From assembly GCA_949316235.1 (NCBI GenBank), contig OX438744.1, forward strand, positions 3,596,001 through 3,660,000: a stretch of 64,000 nucleotides of DNA, read 5' to 3'. This document shows positions 31,081 through 41,093 of this stretch, piece after piece (positions within the stretch are counted from its first letter, which is position 1; each line of letters opens with the position of its first letter). The DNA is from Oegoconia quadripuncta. Its lineage: Eukaryota > Arthropoda > Insecta > Lepidoptera > Autostichidae. Made by a program: the position numbers and the translations under genes. A model generated the notes under the pieces. That model ran no database searches. It was not told the origin of the DNA and saw nothing but the letters and a program-made list of their open reading frames with translations.

Positions 31081-31399
31081 TTTCCAAAAGTTTCCCATCT
31101 TAGACCGCACACTCAAACAGACAATGTTTGCTCATTACTAAAGAAACCTTACAAATACGATCATATTTTTATTGTCGCTGGTTGCACTTGGAGTGGATTA
31201 TACTAAGAACATATCGAGCGATACCAAGACCAATTTCACTGATCGGAAAACTTTGCGAATGTAAGATCTTATAATAATAGAGTACGTTGCTTTATTTGCT
31301 TAAGAAACTGGAAGTTCCTTGCAGTTTTGTTGCAAGTTTTCGCTGGAACGCAAACTAGTTCGTTGTCAGACACAGTGCACTTAAGTTTGCCGTTGTAAA
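31081..31399. other. No recognised feature
   Basis: Probably the upstream, unrecognised part of the LINE fragment that follows. Confidence 0.35.
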
Positions 31400-31711
31400 A
31401 TGCCTTTGGGCAATACTAGAGATGGGTTTATTCAGAGTTCATCACTTGTAACTTTACACAGCCTCTCCGTAGTTTCCTCTATCAATGTAAAGTACATGAC
31501 GATCAATTATAAATTTATTATTATTCCACATAAATTTCCTGGTACAAGTTTCTCTTGCAAAAGCGTATATGTCATGGGGCCGAAATTATTTAATCACTTA
31601 CCCGACAATCCAAAAGAGCTAAGTTTTTCGTTTTTCAAATTAAATCTATTTGACCTTCTTGTAAATAAATGTTACTATACAATTAAGGAATTTCTTGATG
31701 ACAAATTGTGA
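31400..31711 (+). pseudogene. CR1/Jockey-type LINE ORF2 C-terminus
   Basis: 103 open codons. The last 45 fit the conserved ORF2 end: SCKSVYVMGPKLFNHLPDNP, ELSFSFFKLNLFDLL, then KCYYTIKEFLDDKL and stop. The first 50 codons are less typical and the ATG is internal to the original ORF. RT and endonuclease are absent; a third distinct LINE subfamily by its KEFLDDKL end. Confidence 0.75.
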
Positions 31712-31760
31712 ATCTTTTATGCTATAATCACTGCAACTGCTTTCCATAATTTCCTTTATA

Positions 31761-32023
31761 CAGGGTGTAACGGTTAAGTGTAGTCATATTTTAAGGGCTT
31801 GTTCTACCCATCAATACGAACAACTTTTACTATGGGGGCAACTTCGAAATCGCGAAAAAAAAATGAGCTGTTCCATAGAAAATTTCAATAACCTCCCGAT
31901 GCAATGTATGAAACAGCTGATTTTTTTTTCGCGATTTCGAAGTTGCCCCCATAGTAAAAGTTGTTCGTATTGATGGGTAGAAAAAGCCCTTAAAATATGA
32001 CTACACTTAACCGTTACACCCTG
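31761..32023. mobile_element. 263-bp palindromic MITE (copy 2)
   Basis: Same length and nearly the same sequence as 11347-11609. TIR reads CAGGGTGTAACGGTTAAGTG from both ends. TATA flanks at 31757-31760 and 32024-32027. The loop is also conserved. Confidence 0.95.
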
Positions 32024-32179
32024 TATAGGCTAGTTAAATTATAAAGCATGCTATTGACAAATTAAGTGTAGGTACTTAATATAGATATATACTGTACGCC
32101 TGAAAAGGCATGTTACAGCGGACGTTTTGTGAATGGCATGTGTATAATTATACCTGTAACTAGAGCAATAAATGACTTG

Positions 32180-32445
32180 AAACTTATCATCAGCCACTGC
32201 TGAACATAGGCCTCATAGACTTCCAAAGTCTCATATTGGAAGCGACTTCCGGTGACCTTCATCAGGTGCTTGCCGGTGTGTGGTCTCCACTCCAGAACCT
32301 GATTTACCACTGGCACTTTAACTTTCTAATACGCTGGGCAATATCGATGACTTTTTGTTTTTCTACTTATTTTTCCAAGCTTGATCAGATGTCGTAATGA
32401 AATATTGAGCATCGTCCTCTCCATAGCTCGTACAATGAGCTTCCT
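32180..32445 (-). pseudogene. RTE-type LINE 3' coding relic
   Basis: Two minus-sense pieces: near 32445-32375 the codons read RAMERTMLNISLRHLIK (compare RAMERAMLGVSLRDQIR in RTE elements); 32310-32186 has a damaged end with CTATGTTCAGCAGTGG. Stops break both. Confidence 0.6.
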
Positions 32446-32596
32446 TGTGCAGATAGACCTACCTAGACGACAACAAATCGAAGGTCATCAGGAAGAGCTG
32501 GTATACCCCAACTGCCCACCTAACCTGCAGGAGCTAGATGGGTCGCCATCGCACAACTGCGGTCAGGGAGATTGGCAAATACAAATTTAAATTATT

Positions 32597-32823
32597 TTTT
32601 TTAAATATTTCGGACACTTACACCAATTATCTAGTCCCAAACTAAGCAAAGCTTGTACTATGGATAATAAATAACGGATAAACATACATAAATATTTATA
32701 TAAACATCCATGACTCAGGAATAAATGTTCCATGTTTATCACACAAACATTTACCCGTCGCGGGATTCGAACCCGCAACCGTTAGTTTCGCTGACAGGGT
32801 CACTATCCACTACACCAATCGGT
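32597..32823 (-). repeat. SINE B copy 4
   Basis: Near-intact reversed copy: CGGACACTTACACCAATTAT, GCAAAGCTTGTACTATGG, B box GCGGGTTCGAATCCCGC on minus, head GATTGGTGTAGTGG. Confidence 0.94.
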
Positions 32824-33118
32824 CGGTAACCAACACTACACGAAATGTTGAATTCACAGACCAACCACCCTGAAAGTAAATCAATCTACGTTATAATCAC
32901 TGTTACATATTGGCGCAGACTTCGAAAATATTTTTCCATATAGTAGAATTAACAATAATCACGACAGTGCACATAGATAATAACTGATTGATAGATAGGA
33001 GCGTTTCAACAAAATATTTTTTTTATTTGTATGGGCAGATTCAGGGAAATCCTTTTCGTCACAATACATTTTTGAAAATCTAATATATGTAATAATAATA
33101 TAGCATCATTTAGGAAAA
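32824..33118. other. No recognised feature
   Basis: Possibly upstream LINE sequence, not recognisable. Confidence 0.35.
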
Positions 33119-33390
33119 ACAGTGATAAACATGATGTCAATACAAGAAATAAAGATAAACTTGCAGGTCACATAAGTCGCCTCCGCAAAGTCAGTAATTC
33201 ATTCAAAGGGTTATGTATACGCTTTTTCAATAAGGTTCCTGTTGATATACAAAATCATCCTTTCAATAAATTTAAAGATACTATAAAACAGAAACTTATT
33301 AGGAAAGCATATTATAAAATATCAGATTATTTAGATGATATTCATGGACATAACCAGCTCGTTCGCATAACCAGGCTATTTCACAATTAA
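33119..33390 (+). pseudogene. CR1/Jockey-type LINE ORF2 C-terminus
   Basis: 90 open codons without a usable ATG, ending at TAA 33388-33390. They read KHDVNTRNKDKLAGHISRLR, SNSFKGLCIRFFNKVPVDIQ, KQKLIRKAYYKISDYLDD. The SRL-KV-NSF-G-C-RF-NKVP-DI pattern is shared with the copy at 63670 and is the end of ORF2 in a common lepidopteran LINE. No stop or shift in this part. The catalytic domains are missing because of 5' truncation. Confidence 0.85.
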
Positions 33391-33582
33391 TAATGAAATA
33401 TTATTGTGCTTTTTTGTAATACAAAACCTTTATTTAAAGAGCAACCTCTCGAGTTTCTTGCTTGTTCTTCTCAGGGGAAAATTGCTTTTGAACAAGCAGT
33501 AGCTTTAAAAATGTAAAATCTATTTTAAGTGCACCCTGTGTACCTACAAAATAAAGCATTTTTGATTTGATTTGATTTGGAA
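33391..33582 (+). repeat. LINE 3' UTR with GATTT-repeat tail (copy 1)
   Basis: GCAACCTCTCGAGTTTCTTG, then GAACAAGCAGTAGCTTT, the AAATAAAGCA signal and TGATTTGATTTGATTTGG tail. The same UTR is reversed at 49585-49735. Confidence 0.85.
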
Positions 33583-33591
33583 TCGGTTGCT

Positions 33592-33848
33592 TTTACCCGA
33601 CTGCCCAAGAAAGGAGGGTAATGTTTCTTTTTTGGAGTGTATGTATGTATGTATGTCCGTTTTTTGGCGACATCCTGTAGCCTGAACGGCTTAACTGATT
33701 TCGAAGTGCATGGTGTCGTTAGATTCGTTTTGATTCCTGGAGTGTCATATCATACATTTTATGGTAAAACCTCCAACATGGCGTCCATAAAATACAAAAT
33801 ATGCTGTTGGGTTTTTTTAGTATTCAAATACTTAAATAATTATTGTTA
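33592..33848 (+). repeat. Repeat family M (copy 3)
   Basis: TACCCGACTGCCCAAGAAAG, GTATGTATGTATGTATG, CCTGAACGGCTTAACTG, GGAGTGTCATATCAT, CATTTTATGGTAAAACC in order. This copy is the cleanest reference. Confidence 0.75.
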
Positions 33849-34338
33849 AAAAGTTTTTACTCGCAGTACAAAACACTTACTGCCCGAATTCCGTCCGACT
33901 TGGTTGTTTTTTTTTTTTAATTTTATCAACCCACTTACACCTCTCATACAACTTGAGTTATACATGTAAGGCCTATCTCGACTTACAACTTTCTTCACTA
34001 TACAGAGATATTAATAAAAACAATAATGTTCTCCAAACACGCGAGGCAACATAAATGTTGGTAATAAATATACTTCTTGTCGTAAGAAAAACATTGCAAC
34101 TGACATGGATACGTGCGTTAGTTTTTGTATTCGTTTCCTTATTTATATCATTGCTTTCAGACCCGGTGAGATAACATGTCGAGATGTTGTGTCTTGTTAT
34201 GCGACATATTGGACCTTGCGCATCCAAATGCATGAGTTTTCGTTTCAAAATTGTTTCGATACAAAATTGTTTCTTTAATACACACCAACCACATTCTACA
34301 CTCTCTCACTCACACATACACACAAATGCTGTAAAACA
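33849..34338. other. No recognised feature
   Basis: The 91-codon minus ORF at 33973-34248 has no family resemblance and no codon-level evidence. A short CACACATACACACA stretch lies near 34310. Confidence 0.4.
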
Positions 34339-34343
34339 ATGCC

Positions 34344-34470
34344 TGTTAAAACCCGTCCCAATTTTATAATAGATTGAAAAATAGTCGAAAACATTGACTA
34401 ATGTGTCAGGCATTTATTGTGAGAAGTGATTTGACAGGACACATGAAAAAGTATAAAGAAAGCTCCAACA
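34344..34470 (-). repeat. LTR 1 of the TRIM-like array
   Basis: 127 bp; lacks about 12 bases (ACACCGACGGCC region) present in LTR 2. Confidence 0.85.
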
Positions 34471-34715
34471 TCCTCGGCCGCAGCAAAGGGGGAATATCCC
34501 AGTGGATATAATTGTGGTAGCACTAAAACTTTAAGCGACAAGGCACCCTCACTGTCCTTCCGGATCGTGTCACATATGGTTTCGAATTGACAGTACCCTC
34601 ATCTTGACGGGCGGGCGAAGCAGACACTTCCAGAGGGTAGAGTCTTTGTAGGGGTCTCAGTTTTTTTATATATATCTAATTGGGGCATTTTTCCCCTTTT
34701 ATCACGGTGGCCAGA

Positions 34716-34854
34716 TGTTAAAACCCGTCCCAATTTTATAATAGATTGAAAAATAGTCGAAAACATTGACTAATGTGTCAGGCATTTATTGTGAGAAGTG
34801 ATTTGACAGGACACATGAAAAAGTATAAAGAAACACCGACGGCCAGCTCCAACA
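34716..34854 (-). repeat. LTR 2 of the TRIM-like array
   Basis: 139 bp, the longest form, with both blocks missing in the other two LTRs. Confidence 0.85.
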
Positions 34855-35103
34855 TCCTCGGCCGCAGCAAAGGGGGAATATCCCAGTGGATATACTTGTG
34901 GTAGCACTAAAACTTTAAGCGACAAGGCACCCTCACTGTCCTTCCGGATCGTGTCACATATGGTTTCGAATTGACAGTACCCTCATCTTGACGGGCGGGC
35001 GAAGCAGACGCTTCCAGAGGGTAGAGTCTTTGTAGGGGTCACAGTTTTTTTTTATATATATATCTAATTGGGGCATTTTTCCCCTTTTATCACGGTGGCC
35101 AGA

Positions 35104-35230
35104 TGTTAAAACCCGTCCCAATTTTATAATAGATTGAAAAATAGTCGAAAACATTGACTAATGTGTCAGACACTTATTGTGAGAAGTGATTTGAAAAAGT
35201 ATAAAGAAACACCGACGGCCAGCTCCAACA
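35104..35230 (-). repeat. LTR 3 of the TRIM-like array
   Basis: 127 bp; lacks a different 12 bases (CAGGACACATG region). Confidence 0.85.
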
Positions 35231-35235
35231 ATGCC

Positions 35236-35704
35236 TTAGTTTTTAGCTTATTTACTATCAAAGAGTACCGGTTAATGTTTAAATTGTAAATTAGAAATCT
35301 CTATAAATGTTTTTAATGTATATGCTGTGTGATTTCTATATAAATGAATAATTTAAAAAATATCAGTATACGGACATACGGTTTACATTATGATGGTTTA
35401 TACGTTTTTTTTTTTTTTTTCAATAAATATCTTTACACATACACAATTGATGCTAGTCTACAGAAAAATCAATTCAGCTATATTAACAATGTCACAATAC
35501 TGTGCTTATTATTTGTATTATTAGGATTTTATCATCAAATCGATTACATTTAAACAATGCCCCACAAAACCGTTTGCACAGTTCTGTGGGAACCCGAGTC
35601 TCACAAAAAGCTATGATACCTAGTTACAATTTGGGCGTCGTCGTATGAAATGCTGAAATAATATAATAACTTTTGCCATAATTTATATGCATGTTATATA
35701 CCGG
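35236..35704. other. No recognised feature
   Basis: AT-rich. 35400-35420 is a T run. Confidence 0.4.
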
Positions 35705-35790
35705 ATAAATCTTTTTATGGCAAGGAAAAAAATTGGCCATAGTAGGTAAGCGAAAGCGAAATAGAAGTTATTGGCATAGTTATAGTTAAA
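35705..35790 (+). repeat. Repeat family Q (copy 4, partial)
   Basis: ATGGCAAGGAAAAAAATTGG, GTAGGTAAGCG, AAATAGAAGTTATTGGCATA match 1546 and 23388 with substitutions. Confidence 0.6.
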
Positions 35791-35885
35791 TATTTTTTTA
35801 TTCAATACGGTCATAGAGCAAATCGTTGTCACTTGAGAGTCACATTTGTACCCCATTCCACATAATTGCATCATTAATTTTTTTT

Positions 35886-36301
35886 TCTTTAATGCACAAC
35901 GGGTTGGTATTTGACCTCAATCACACCTGATGTTAAGTGAAGATGAGGTCGAAGCGTAATGACCCGGAAAGCCCAACACATTTCCGGGTCAATACGCTTC
36001 CACCTTCGACCTCATCTTCACTTAACATCAAGTGTGGTTGAGGTCAAGTACGAACCCGTTATGCATAAAAAAAAATTTAGAGGACTGGCTATCTTATCTC
36101 TGACAACCGCAACACAACAATGCTATTAACATTGCTGTTTGGCGGCAGATAATAGATAAGATGGTGGTAGATAGCCAGGCGGATATTTAAAATGCCCTAC
36201 CACCAACCAATCCGAGTATTAAGTATGTACCCCGCTGGGGATCGAACCCGCGACCTCCGAATCGTAAACCCAATGTAGTTTACATTGAGCTACGGAGGTG
36301 G
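35886..36301 (-). repeat. SINE A copy 8 with inverted duplication of its tail
   Basis: 35890-35970 is the reversed SINE tail. 35981-36065 is the same tail in plus orientation, across a 10-bp spacer. 36073-36301 resumes the reversed body and head (B box GCGGGTTCGATCCCCAG on minus). The inverted arms are about 80 bp and nearly identical apart from a 6-base deletion. Confidence 0.92.
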
Positions 36302-36316
36302 TTAAATAAAGGCGTA

Positions 36317-36340
36317 TCTATCTATCTATCTATCTATCTC
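36317..36340. repeat. TATC microsatellite
   Basis: Six or so TATC units after AAATAAAGGCG, resembling a LINE N-type poly-A signal and tail without its body. Confidence 0.85.
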
Positions 36341-36660
36341 ATTACTGGCAGTGTTAAGCTTAAGTCTAACGTTAACCCGTTGTGTATAAAAAAAAGAATC
36401 GAACGTCTAGAAACTTCTTCAGCATAAAATGATTCCTATATTTCATGAGAGCTTAATGGAAATAGGAGACGTCATCTTGAGCAACAGCCGACCCGCAAAT
36501 GGAGCAGTGACAGTAAATATTCTGTTAAAAAGAGGCAAGCTCGTGCGTCGGCAGCCAGCAGGAATGTTTTGCAACTGGGTTGACTCTTGTTATATTGCAG
36601 GAAAATGTGTTCTAACTTAGTCTCTGTCTTCGATTGTAAAACAGGACTTCAGAGATTATT
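36341..36660. other. No recognised gene
   Basis: A 63-codon plus ORF (36429-36620) has no recognised family; a stretch resembling the 3' tail of SINE A (CCGTTGTGTATAAAAAAAAG) lies just before it at 36378-36395. Confidence 0.4.
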
Positions 36661-36934
36661 TTTTTTTTACGTACGACGGGTTCGTACTTGACCTCAATCA
36701 CACCTGATGTTAAGTGAGGATGAGGTCGAAGGTGGAAGCGTACTGACCCGGAAACCTCAACACATTTGGGGGACTGGCTATCTTATCGCTGACAACAGGA
36801 ACACAACAATGGTATTAACATTGCTGCTTGGCGGCAGGTTTAGATAAGATGGTGGTAGCTAGCCAGGCGGACATTTAAAATGCCCTACCACCAACCAAAC
36901 CGAGTACTTAAACATGTACCCCGCTGGGGATCGA
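36661..36934 (-). repeat. SINE A copy 9, head missing
   Basis: Reversed: CGACGGGTTCGTACTTGACC tail through GTACCCCGCTGGGGATCGA. It breaks within the B box and joins SINE B sequence at GATG 36933. Confidence 0.92.
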
Positions 36935-37117
36935 TGTTTATATAAAAGCCATGTATGTTTAAATAAAAGCCATGGATGTTTATATAAAAGCCATGGATGT
37001 TTTTATAAAAGCTATGGATGTTTATGTAATTCTATTCATTATCTAGTTCAATATTACAAATTTTACTTAGTTTGGGACTAGATGGCTGCCGTAAGTGTCC
37101 ACTATATTTATTATAAA
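36933..37117 (+). repeat. SINE B copy 5 with 21-bp tandem repeat
   Basis: Four 21-bp units (GATGTTTATATAAAAGCCATG and variants, 36933-37016) replace the single GATGTTTATATAA stretch of other SINE B copies. The normal 3' part follows (TTACTTAGTTTGGGACTAGA). Confidence 0.85.
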
Positions 37118-37632
37118 AAAAATATTATGAAGTTTATTTTTTTCTTTTCTCGAGTGTTTTTACGTTGTTTTATTTTCTAGTTTGGTCGCACGGCAGCGTT
37201 AAAGAAGTCCATGATATATAGCTGGTTATCTTGTCTTGTCCTTTGCAGCCTTTGGAATATAGTCCTGATTTTCTAGTTTCCTAAACTCCCTAAATAAAAT
37301 AAAAAATACAACACAATTCAACGATAAAAAGAATTTCATTGTCAGAATACATTGTACAATTCCAAATCCCACGTTGCTCCTTGGATAATTAAATATACTA
37401 TGTAACATCGAAGACACGTACCCACGCATGTGGTTTATATCACGTGGGGCTGGCAGACATCGCGGAAACGCGAGCAATTTATCTGCTAACCACATATATA
37501 CTTGTCTATTCACAACTAGGTAAGTATATCTGCTAATATGTCAATGGATTCTGTAACTACGTACTTAGATACATGTTTATTTTTAATACAGCCACCAATG
37601 TAAGCTTTTACTTAGGATGTAGACATATACAT
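37118..37632. other. No recognised gene
   Basis: A 95-codon minus ORF (37226-37513) matches no family I recognise and shows no splice or tail signals. Confidence 0.4.
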
Positions 37633-37892
37633 ACATATCTTTGTACATACACACAGCGCCATCTACGTCCACAGTAAGCATCTAGGCTTGTGTTATGGAT
37701 CCCAGATGGTTGATGAACTACACAAATATATTTTTTTTTGTAAGTAAATACATATATAAATGAAAAACATCCATAACCCGGGAACACATATCTGTATTCA
37801 TCATATCAACATATGCCCCTGGCGGGGTTGGAACCCGCAACCTTTTGGTATAGCGGTCAGAGTTTTTAACCACTACACCAAACAGGTCGTCA
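37633..37892 (-). repeat. SINE C copy 6
   Basis: Reversed, near-intact; B box region on minus GCGGGTTCCAACCCCGC is mutated. Head ACCTGTTTGGTGTAGTGG is perfect. Confidence 0.92.
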
Positions 37893-38084
37893 AATCATAA
37901 TCCCTTTTCCAACAAACAACATCTTTATTAGCGGCTGCATCAGAAAACAAATATATATGTAACTGTTTATCCAACTTCATACTTTATATAAATTTTAAAA
38001 GCACCTCAGTGTTGCGTTGTACAAGGTGCTATACGTATGCCTCAAGCTTTTAAAATTTATATAAATTACTATCTTTCCGTCCGT
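37893..38084. other. Short inverted stretch, otherwise nothing
   Basis: TTTATATAAATTTTAAAAGC near 37986 reappears reversed as GCTTTTAAAATTTATATAAA near 38046, a 20-bp inverted repeat around about 40 bases. Confidence 0.6.
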
Positions 38085-38584
38085 GATTTCGCCAACGTGG
38101 AATAGTTATATCGTGGAAATTTGTTTATCCCGCGGGAACTACTCACTTTATCGTGATAAAAAATACCTCCGCCTCAATGTAAACAACATCGCGGGTTCGA
38201 TCCCCAGTGGGGTACATGTTTAAGTACTCGGTTTGGTTGGTGGTAGGACATTTTAAATGTCCGCCTGGCTAGCTACCACCATCTCTAAATCCGCCGCCAA
38301 GCAGCAATGTTAATGGCATTGTTGTGTTTCGGTTGTCAGAGATAAGATAGCCTCCAAATGTGTTGGGGTTTCCGGGTCAGTACGCTTCCACCTTCAACTT
38401 CATCTTCACTTAACAGCAGGTGTGATTGAGGTCATGTACCAACCCGTTGTGCATATAAAAAAAATCCTGTGTCATAATCCAGGGTATATTTTATGGTATA
38501 TCCGTTCATCCGTTTCGTTGTGATTGAGTAACAAACAAACACAAACATCTAAACATTCGCATTTATAATAATAGTTAGTTAAGA
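38085..38584 (-). mobile_element. Non-autonomous Helitron (copy 3), split by SINE A
   Basis: Reversed Helitron: left piece 38085-38166 (CTTTCCGTCCGTG, CCCGCGGGAACTACTCAC, GATAAAAAATAC), right piece 38465-38584 (CCAGGGTATATTTTATGG, ATCCGTTTCG, TTCGCATTTATAATAA, ending GA|T). SINE A copy 10 lies between them. Confidence 0.85.
38167..38464 (+). repeat. SINE A copy 10 (inside the Helitron)
   Basis: Head is shortened by internal deletion (CTCAATGTAAACAACATCGC then GGGTTCGATCCCCAG). Body and GTTGTGCATATAAAAAAAA tail are present. The A-rich target prevents a clean duplication call. Confidence 0.9.
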
Positions 38585-38651
38585 TAATTTTACGAAGGGC
38601 TAATTTATATACCGCTCTAGAACTTACCTAGCTATGTACTCCTATATATTA

Positions 38652-39209
38652 GGTCCTTACCTATGAAATAGGCGTTTTGTATGAAGAGTCTGTTCTCTCC
38701 ATACAAACATTTTTGAAATTTTTTTGGGAACTGCAAATCCAAATTTAGCTAAACTTTGTGTGTATTATCGGGTAACATTAAGTTAAATATAGGCAGTGTT
38801 AATTTTTAAAAGTAACCGCCTTATAAAAAGAAATAATATGGGAAGCTCATGAAAAGAGCTGTGTTGAAGTTTTTTTTATTATGTGATTTAGCCCAGAAAT
38901 TAAAAAATATTTCACGTGAAACCTTAAAATAATATTAAATTTTCCAAATGAAAAACTAATTTGGATATAGCTTTGAAAATCGCAGGAAAAAAAAATTCCT
39001 GCGATTTCCAGTATGCTATCATATATATATAGTATAATTAACGAAGAAAAAAACTTAACTCAGACATTAAATATTTCGTGTGAAACCTTGAAAATACGAG
39101 TATATTCTATTTTCCAAATAAAGTACAAATTTGGAAATAGCTATAGAATCGTAGGAGTTGGTACATATGATTAACGAAGAAAAAAATCTCCAATTTCATA
39201 GGTAAAGAC
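38652..39209. mobile_element. TIR element family P (copy 1)
   Basis: Ends GGTCCTTACCTATGAAAT and ATTTCATAGGTAAAGACC are inverted repeats. Internal CTTTGTGTGTATTATCGGGT, TCATGAAAAGAGCTGTGT and GATATAGCTTTGAAAATCGC recur, reversed, at 44208-44601. The AATTTGGATATAGCT-type block is repeated twice inside. Confidence 0.82.
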
Positions 39210-39216
39210 CTAATAT

Positions 39217-39832
39217 TATGACGATGAGTAGTAACTCATAACTTTCTTTCATTAACCTTTCTTTCAGTAGAAATAAAGGTTTTTCTGTACCTAGAATCTA
39301 TTGTACGTAATAGTGTATGACAAATGTAAAATTTTTATTTAGTATTTTGTAGTCCATTTTTTTAATAAAGGCTTGTTTTTGAAATACTTTTTTTTTAACT
39401 TTTATGGGTTATTTATAAATTTTGTGTCAACATTTTCAATGAGCAAAATTTCAATAATATCTACTAATGTATTGTGTAGGTGGTTACCGTCGTTCTTTTC
39501 ATGTTATTTTGACATCGTCAGACCAATTACCATCCACAGAGTATTACGTCTCGAAGTCACATCAATTATCTCCTAATATTCGTATTATGGCAGAAAATAT
39601 TAAAATAAAATATTGTGCTCATTCTATTTACGAGACTTTGAGATGGCGTTTTATTTCTAATAGAAAGCAAAAAGGTGGAGGTTTTAAATGAAGCTGTGTG
39701 TATGTTTTATTCTCGATACATATACATCAATATCGCCAAGATTTATGGTGGTTGATATTCGTATCTTTTTTTTATGATCAACGGGTTACAACTTTACCTC
39801 AATTCTCTCTCTTTATAAATGAAAGCGGAAAT
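39217..39832. other. Weak coding candidate, otherwise nothing
   Basis: 39476-39691 is open after a possible acceptor (TATTGTGTAG|GTGG) and ends RKQKGGGFK then stop. Basic and hydrophobic residues are mixed normally. No family is recognised, no poly-A signal is obvious within 100 bases, and no donor-bounded exon precedes it. Confidence 0.25.
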
Positions 39833-39966
39833 TAACCGCCTACGTGGCTCAATGTAAACAACATTGGGTTTACGATTCGGAGTTCGCGGGTTTTTTTCCC
39901 AGCGTGGTACATGTTTAAATACTCGGTTTGGTTGGTGGTAGGTCATTTTAAATGTCCACCACCACC
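39833..39966 (+). repeat. SINE A copy 11 (5' part)
   Basis: Head CCGCCTACGTGGCTCAATG and a destroyed B box (GCGGGTTTTTTTCCCAG), stopping in TTAAATGTCC. A short reversed tail fragment lies just upstream at about 39770-39805. Confidence 0.88.
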
Positions 39967-40491
39967 AGACGAGCAACATAAAGCCCTTCAAGGATTTCCA
40001 ATGCCAATCTTCTGACTCCATCTTCAGACCCTCGTTATCAGGTGTAATGTAAAGTGCTCATGGCAACAAAACAAACTGGCCCACATTCGACTATCTTGTC
40101 CTTTGCCATCAGATTCTAGTCTCTCCAACCCGGCTCCATCATCAGATCAGCTCGATGGTACTATAATAGTGTATTGTCGCCGAACTTACATAAGTGTACG
40201 TAATTTCAGCTCAACAGATACCAGCAAGTGTTTGAAAAATTGTTTGCAAATTTTGAAACGATCAACTTACTAACATTTCCAACTAAATAAAAGCTTTTAA
40301 TAAATGAAAGCTTGTAAAAAACGACACTGAAATCGTTTTTCATCGGGTGTTGAAAAACTTTTAACAAAACAAACAACCGATTTCACTGAATCAGCACTAC
40401 AAAGTAAAACAAAATTTTACTGAAACCCTCTTATTTCACAATCCGTTATTTGCTACGTTCACTGTCGCAGACCAATTTGACGGTATCCCCC
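39967..40491. other. No recognised feature
   Basis: Nothing identifiable; no ORF over 60 codons beyond artefacts over the SINE. Confidence 0.4.
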
Positions 40492-41093
40492 TTTTTTATG
40501 CACAACGGGTTCGTACTTGACCTCAATCACACCTGATGTTAAATGAAGATGAGGTCTAACGTGGAAGCGTACTGACCTGGAAACCCCAACAAATTTGTGG
40601 GACTGGCTATCTTATCCAATGCTATTAACATTGCTGTTTGGCGTCAGACTTAGATAAGATGGTGGTAGCTAGTCAGGCATTTAATATGCCCTACGCCCAA
40701 CCAAACCGACTTTTTTTATTTTATGCATAACGGGTTGGTACTTGACCTCAATCACAACTGATGTTAAGTGAAGATGAGGTCGAAGATGGAAGCGTACTGA
40801 CCCGGAAACCCCAACACATTTGGGGGACTGGCTGTCTTCTCTCTGACAATGCTATTAACATTGCTGCTTGGCGGCAGATTTAGATAAGATGGTGGTAGCT
40901 AGCCAGGCGGACATTTAAAATCCAACCAAACCGAGTACTTAAACATGTACCCCGCTGGGGATCGAACCCGCGACCTCCGAATCGTAAACCCAATGTTGTT
41001 TACATTGAGCCATGGAGGCGGTACCAAACCGACTACTAATTTAAAACAGAGTACTAAACGTGTACCCCGCTGGGGATCGAACACGGAGGCGGT
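40492..41093 (-). repeat. SINE A copy 12, interrupted by another SINE A
   Basis: Reversed. Outer pieces 40492-40711 and 41023-41093. The second piece keeps GTGTACCCCGCTGGGG and a shortened head. The interruption lies exactly in the CAACCAAACCGAGTACT block. Confidence 0.93.
40712..41022 (-). repeat. SINE A copy 13 (nested in copy 12)
   Basis: Reversed and near-complete from TTTTTTATTTTATGCATAAC to CCATGGAGGCGGT. ACCAAACCGACT at 40700-40711 and 41023-41034 is a perfect 12-bp target duplication. Confidence 0.95.

Larger units (their letters stand above)
34344..35230 (-). mobile_element. TRIM-like LTR element in tandem (LTR-int-LTR-int-LTR)
   Basis: Three direct repeats starting TGTTAAAACCC and ending CTCCAACA (34344-34470, 34716-34854, 35104-35230) enclose two copies of a 245-249 bp non-coding interior. 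The whole array is flanked by ATGCC on both sides (34339-34343, 35231-35235), a 5-bp target duplication as made by LTR-element integrases. Read on minus, the LTR starts TGTTGGAGCT, contains a TTTATA box-like motif and AATAAA, and ends AACA. TGGCCACCGTGAT, a primer-binding-site-like stretch, follows two or three bases inside. No gag or pol is encoded. Confidence 0.85.
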
